In this document: positions 60,104-64,000 of the stretch, in pieces
Layout: each line of letters opens with the position of its first letter
Position numbering within the stretch: the first letter of the stretch is position 1
Assembly: GCA_026707405.1 (NCBI GenBank)
Contig: JAPOWW010000021.1
Coordinates: 126,841 to 190,840 of the forward strand
From: Chloroflexota bacterium
GTDB taxonomy: Bacteria > Chloroflexota > UBA11872 > VXNJ01
Direction of reading: 5' to 3'
DNA length: 64,000 nt
Made by a program: the position numbers and the translations under genes
The notes under the pieces: model-generated
The model's database searches: none
Told to the model about the DNA's origin: nothing
The model's input: the letters and a program-made list of their open reading frames with translations, nothing else

Positions 60104-63100
60104 TTACCTAGCCGACGCGGCGCTAGACTTCTTGCCTCCATGAACCGACGACTCCGCCGCGAATTTGCGCCTGAGAAGGTCGAGCGGCCCGTTTGGAGAC
60201 GCTAGGTCTGGCGACAGTCCGAGAACGTCGTCGAGCAAGCGGCGGTCAAGCTCGTGACGAACGGGATCGCGGTCGAGTTCGTTTGCTGGAAGCATGTGTT
60301 GGAATTTGAGGTCGTCAAAGACCCGGCTCGCGGCAGACAACTGGCCAGGAGAGAGCGCGGCGATGTCAAGAGTTGGGAGTTCAGGAATCGCCGTAATCGT
60401 AGTCGTAGCCCTGCCAGCTTGCTGACGGTTGGCCTGCCACCAGTGACACAAGATTCCTAGAGTCGAGTTCGCCCAAATTGCGAACCCTTTCTCTTGGTCC
60501 CGACTTTCGAAAACTACGGACGGCCAAGCTCTACCGCCAATCGCAGGCCGTTCTGTCATAGCTACCGTGAGTGATTGAGAGTTGAGTTGGAAGTCAAGGT
60601 TGTAATGAGCGCGAGTAGCAGTAGACCAAATCCTCGCAGCACTTTCGTTGACGCGCTCTTGAGATTTCCGTTCGCCGGTCATGCGAACCTTGCCTTCACT
60701 GTCGGGCTCAACCAGCATCTGCCGCTCGCGGGCCGCTTCGTGGTTCCACAGAACCGGATAGGTAGGAGCCGGACTTACCGTATTTTCGATATCAAACGGT
60801 CCCCGAAACGCAGCGCCGTTGATATCTCGGTGCACCGGTCCCCGACGAGCAATGTCTCCGAGACGCGTAGTTGGGACTCGATCCGTTTCCGACTCCGTCA
60901 TTCCCGGGAGCCAAATCACACCTTGAGCAAGCTGGTGGCACGTTTGCGCAAGCGCCAAGTCGTCGATGCCGGCGATATGCCACGACCCTTCCATTCCGAT
61001 TGGAGCATCCAGAGCCTGGCCCAGCACATCGTCGCCGATTCTTATGGGGGTGCCGCCGTTAGGCGGGTCCTCCAGGCGGCGAAGTCCATTCGCCTTGACT
61101 TCCGCACGCAATGAAGTAGCGATCATTGTTGCTTCCAGAGTCGATTTTGGAGGCGGGTTGAGGACGAGAAACACCGCCCGAGTCGAACCACTACCCGATC
61201 TACGCGCAATGACGAGGCATTCCGCCATGTGGGTATCTGCGGAAAACGACTTATCTCGAACAGCAGCCGCAGCAATCGTGACGACCAAGATGTCTGCGTA
61301 GCTTCGGCGCCAAAGCATGCGTGACTTTTGCCAAGACTTGCCGATCACTGCGCTAAGCGGCAGGACCATCGCGACGGTCGCGCCGGGTCGGGCCTTGATA
61401 TGACCGAGTGCGATGAAGTGAGACGCCATTCCGGCGTTGCCGTCAACAGGAGATTGCACAAGAGTCTCGCCCGGCCGTGGCTTGGGCCAGAGTCTCTTAA
61501 TGCGCTTCGCTTGCGCAGCCAGTGCTTTCTGCTCCGCCGGATCGGCTCCGAATGCCGCAAATGCGGGATTCGGTACATTGCTGCGGGTACCTTCGTGATT
61601 TGTTGGGCGTATGAATGGCGGATTCATGATTACGAGATCGAACGACTCGTTTGGAACGGCGACTGGATTGATGTTCGCGCTAGCTCGGAGCCCCGTCACT
61701 TGTTCCGGGGTCGAGTGCTGCATTGTCGGAAGGGCATCTTGACCAGTCGCCAGGTCCAAGGATCCGAGCGAGTAACCGCCGGGTCCGGCGCTTTGCTTCC
61801 CGTAGGGCATACAGAGCAGCTTAGTTCCGATAATTCGCTCAGTGGGATGAATCCCGGCGAGCATCGATGCTGTGAGATGTACCGCGGACGGGAGGACATC
61901 GCACCCCGTCAGAGCGTGAGCAATCATCTGCGAATGTAGTTTTCCGGCATCGCCTCCGTGAAGTTCGTGCAGCAAGCTCACACGCGAATATGCTGCCGAC
62001 AAGAGAGTGCCGGTTCCACAGGCAAAATCGCCTATGCTCAGGCTTGCCACAGTCTCCGCTTCTGCCCAATCAGCTCCACCGAGAGCGGGAGCCATCGGCA
62101 GAGCAAGACTGGCCAGCAACGCGGCTGCGGTCGGAGTCGTGTAGAACGTAGCCAAGAACTCACGGTCGGCAATCAACCTCTGGAAAACCGTTCCAACGAG
62201 GTCATGCGACTTCGTCACGCCTCGGATATGCAACTGCTCCGCGGTAGCTGCTAGTAACTCAAGCACCCCCGACGCCGTGACAACGTCCAGGGGTTCTATG
62301 ACCTGACGGGCAATGTCGAAGATAGGCCAGTAATTCACAGTGAGTATGCGACGCCATTCTTCGAGAACATCACTCGGAGTAAGACTTCCGCTAGGCGATT
62401 GGCCCCTAAGCTGATTGGGGTCACGAACAGTGACCTGTCCCGATGTTCCCGAAAAGGTGTGTCCTCCCAACGCAAATTGGAATATAAGAGCGTTGGCAAC
62501 GATGGTCGTTGCCATTCGACGGGTTCCCCTCTTGTTGTCGTCGATTTGATTGAGTGCGGCGGCGATGCGATTTGTTGGAGCGCTACCGCGTGGATATCGA
62601 CTGTCGAGCCTGTTCGCGGCGTCAGACACACCATTCTCGAGAAGGCCCACCAGTCCCTCGACCTCAAACGCCTGCAAATTGGCTAGAAAAGTCGCAGCCG
62701 CCAGCTCCCTCAGGTCACCAGAAACCCATCCCGAAACAGGGAATCTGACCGCAGCCGACTCCTTACGACCGTTCAACACGCAGAACTCCAGATCCCGAGC
62801 TCGGGCCCACTCCTTCTCAAGCTCAGGTCCTGGCGCAGCTTCGCGAAATCGTAGAGGTATGCGCACGGCAATTGCCGTTTCAAGCAAATGTCCGCCATCC
62901 GAAAGTACCTTGCCGAGCCGGCTCTTTGCGTCCACTTCGACTGTACGGGCGGGATGCACTTCGCTCTCAATCACCAACGGAGGGCTACCTGCCTCAGTGA
63001 CCAGTACATCCGGCTGATCCGCACTTCCACGAATCGATCCGAGCGGCTGGCTTTTCACAACCCAACCGCGCCGCATCCTGCCAAGGCACAGGCCCAAAGC

Positions 63101-63130
63101 GGTGTTCATATCGTGTTCAGACGTAGCCAT
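60104..63130 (-). CDS. Large N6-adenine methyltransferase, possible type IIG R-M enzyme
   Basis: 1008 residues. The N-terminal 80 include QPDVLVTEAGSPPLVIESEV, a PD-(D/E)xK-like pattern in which the last Lys is not standard. Methyltransferase domain: motif I SIGDFACGTGTLLSAAYSR (about 375-393) and motif IV VIMNPPFIRP (about 510-519). A helical region lies between the two (about 200-370) and a long C-terminal part may recognise DNA. Similar single proteins occur as R-M or BREX/DISARM-like methylases. No partner genes are adjacent here. Confidence 0.75.
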   Translation of the reverse strand: MATSEHDMNTALGLCLGRMRRGWVVKSQPLGSIRGSADQPDVLVTEAGSPPLVIESEVHPARTVEVDAKSRLGKVLSDGGHLLETAIAVRIPLRFREAAPGPELEKEWARARDLEFCVLNGRKESAAVRFPVSGWVSGDLRELAAATFLANLQAFEVEGLVGLLENGVSDAANRLDSRYPRGSAPTNRIAAALNQIDDNKRGTRRMATTIVANALIFQFALGGHTFSGTSGQVTVRDPNQLRGQSPSGSLTPSDVLEEWRRILTVNYWPIFDIARQVIEPLDVVTASGVLELLAATAEQLHIRGVTKSHDLVGTVFQRLIADREFLATFYTTPTAAALLASLALPMAPALGGADWAEAETVASLSIGDFACGTGTLLSAAYSRVSLLHELHGGDAGKLHSQMIAHALTGCDVLPSAVHLTASMLAGIHPTERIIGTKLLCMPYGKQSAGPGGYSLGSLDLATGQDALPTMQHSTPEQVTGLRASANINPVAVPNESFDLVIMNPPFIRPTNHEGTRSNVPNPAFAAFGADPAEQKALAAQAKRIKRLWPKPRPGETLVQSPVDGNAGMASHFIALGHIKARPGATVAMVLPLSAVIGKSWQKSRMLWRRSYADILVVTIAAAAVRDKSFSADTHMAECLVIARRSGSGSTRAVFLVLNPPPKSTLEATMIATSLRAEVKANGLRRLEDPPNGGTPIRIGDDVLGQALDAPIGMEGSWHIAGIDDLALAQTCHQLAQGVIWLPGMTESETDRVPTTRLGDIARRGPVHRDINGAAFRGPFDIENTVSPAPTYPVLWNHEAARERQMLVEPDSEGKVRMTGERKSQERVNESAARIWSTATRAHYNLDFQLNSQSLTVAMTERPAIGGRAWPSVVFESRDQEKGFAIWANSTLGILCHWWQANRQQAGRATTTITAIPELPTLDIAALSPGQLSAASRVFDDLKFQHMLPANELDRDPVRHELDRRLLDDVLGLSPDLASPNGPLDLLRRKFAAESSVHGGKKSSAASAR

Positions 63131-63221
63131 TGAACTCCGATTCTTGCACAGGGCTGCCCGAGACTCAGCGGCTCGGCGCGCAAGGGCCGGCGTCGTCGCT
63201 ATATATGAGTAGAAAGAGAAC

Positions 63222-63461
63222 TTACCTGCTGCGGGAGCGCCGGAGAATCCACCACAGATTCCCGGCCAGAATCAGACCCGCGGCCAGCCACAGGAGCGTC
63301 CCCACTGTCGGGCTCTGTGTAAGTCCCATGCCCAGCCCCACATAAAAGACGACCACCGCCGCGATAAAAAGCAGGACGTGGGCGGATATTCGGATCACTC
63401 GGGGCACGGCAAAGACCAACTCCCACGGATGCCCGCGGAACAGTGCGGGGACGAAAGCCAT
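63222..63461 (-). CDS. Small membrane protein, 79 residues
   Basis: Two hydrophobic helices (about residues 25-47 and 52-73) with a basic C-terminus (RRSRSR). No family recognised. It is divergent from the PPK2 gene. Confidence 0.6.
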   Translation of the reverse strand: MAFVPALFRGHPWELVFAVPRVIRISAHVLLFIAAVVVFYVGLGMGLTQSPTVGTLLWLAAGLILAGNLWWILRRSRSR

Positions 63462-63609
63462 CGTATCACTCGCAGGGGATGAGCCTTGAAGAGAACTGGG
63501 CGAGTTGAGCGACGTGTTCGCATCTTCTGCACACGTGGACTCGTTTGGAACAATCAGCCGAGCCGCGTTCTTTCTGTGATCGAGAGTTTGCTAGTACGAT
63601 AGGCGCACT

Positions 63610-64000
63610 ATGGTGGTGGGCGAGGCAGAAGAACGACTCTTTCCGTTAGTTCCGACTGCGGGAATCCCTCGGAGCATCGTCGACAGGGTAAAAGGCGCGG
63701 GTCGACGCGAGGTCATCAGCGACAGATATCCCTACTCCACGAAAATGTCTCGGCGTGCCTATGAGCGCGAGAAGGCCAGGCTGCAGATCGAATTGCTGAA
63801 GATGCAGCGATGGGTAACCGAGACCGGACAGCGGGTCGTCATGCTCTTCGAGGGCCGGGATGCCGCTGGCAAGGGCGGGACGATCAAGCGCTTCATGGAG
63901 CACCTCAATCCGCGCGGCGCGACTCTGGTCGCCTTGTCGGTGCCTTCGGACAGGGAGCGCGGGCAATGGTACTTTCAGCGGTACGTGCAGAACCTGCCCA
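63610..64000 (+). CDS. ppk2: Polyphosphate kinase 2 family protein (5' part, runs off the window)
   Basis: 130 codons from ATG to the window end, no stop. The start of a PPK2 domain is clear: KMSRRAYEREKARLQIELLK, then Walker A VVMLFEGRDAAGKGGTIKR (about 78-96), NPRGATLVALSVPSDRERGQWYFQRY. PPK2 enzymes transfer phosphate between polyphosphate and nucleotides. The fragment has no sign of damage. It adds to the phosphate and polyphosphate genes at 8-20 kb. Confidence 0.9.
   Translation, partial: MVVGEAEERLFPLVPTAGIPRSIVDRVKGAGRREVISDRYPYSTKMSRRAYEREKARLQIELLKMQRWVTETGQRVVMLFEGRDAAGKGGTIKRFMEHLNPRGATLVALSVPSDRERGQWYFQRYVQNLP

Noticed and set aside
1..64000. CRISPR array
   Set aside because: I found no set of regularly spaced direct repeats; the repeats present are single palindromes or one two-copy tandem.

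Overview
The window is GC-rich bacterial chromosome with short intergenic gaps and frequent TTG/GTG starts. Three things point, as an inference only, to a Chloroflexota lineage close to marine or sponge-associated SAR202/Dehalococcoidia-type bacteria: a T-box-controlled ilv-leu-cimA operon, hydantoinase and PhyH catabolic genes, and rpsP-khpA-rimM-trmD. No rRNA gene is present to settle it.

Layout. 0-4 kb: membrane protein, tRNA-Met, tRNA-Leu(CAG), a VapBC pair with a visible operator, DUF3224, two small genes, and a PhyH dioxygenase whose 3' end is duplicated nearby. 4-8 kb: hyuA-hyuB followed by an overlapping 58-aa zinc-finger gene. 8-20 kb: a phosphate and polyphosphate block (PhoB-type regulator, aquaporin with an arsC remnant, a Pho-box-like array, pstSCAB, CYTH-CHAD protein, GIY-YIG-like gene, and ppx followed by two thymidylate-kinase-like genes joined by 4-nt overlaps). 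A PPK2 gene at the window end adds to this theme. 20-30 kb: accessory and defence island (DUF5131-TcmP, a truncated TIR-like gene, two NYN genes with a shared hairpin leader flanking a type IIG-like R-M gene and a Doc module, then a second VapBC). 30-43 kb: GH32-like protein, TIM-barrel isomerase, methyltransferase, ribosomal/tRNA-modification operon, GroEL, MurD, phosphoesterase, SWIM and YgjP-like proteins, smpB and ssrA. 43.6-46.6 kb: a second defence-like island immediately after ssrA (AAA ATPase plus TOPRIM, an S-subunit-like remnant, DUF3644). 46.7-58.2 kb: one long minus-strand branched-chain amino-acid operon, ilvBNC-leuA-leuCD-two dehydrogenases-cimA, led by a T-box with a probable leucine specifier and a good promoter. 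58.3-64 kb: small proteins, an unusual class II tRNA, an AT-rich islet, a 1008-aa methylase, and the PPK2 start.

The most striking signals are: (1) a leucine-type tRNA with a long variable arm whose anticodon is UGG (Pro), one base from UAG (Leu); (2) several conserved genes whose reading frames need ATT, ATA, ACG or CTG as start codon, or a frameshift; (3) a coupled ppx-tmk-tmk operon beside CHAD, Pst and PPK2, in which one kinase has Arg for the Walker A Lys; (4) paired NYN genes with a conserved hairpin leader around an R-M gene; (5) a split OLD-like ATPase/TOPRIM pair just after ssrA.
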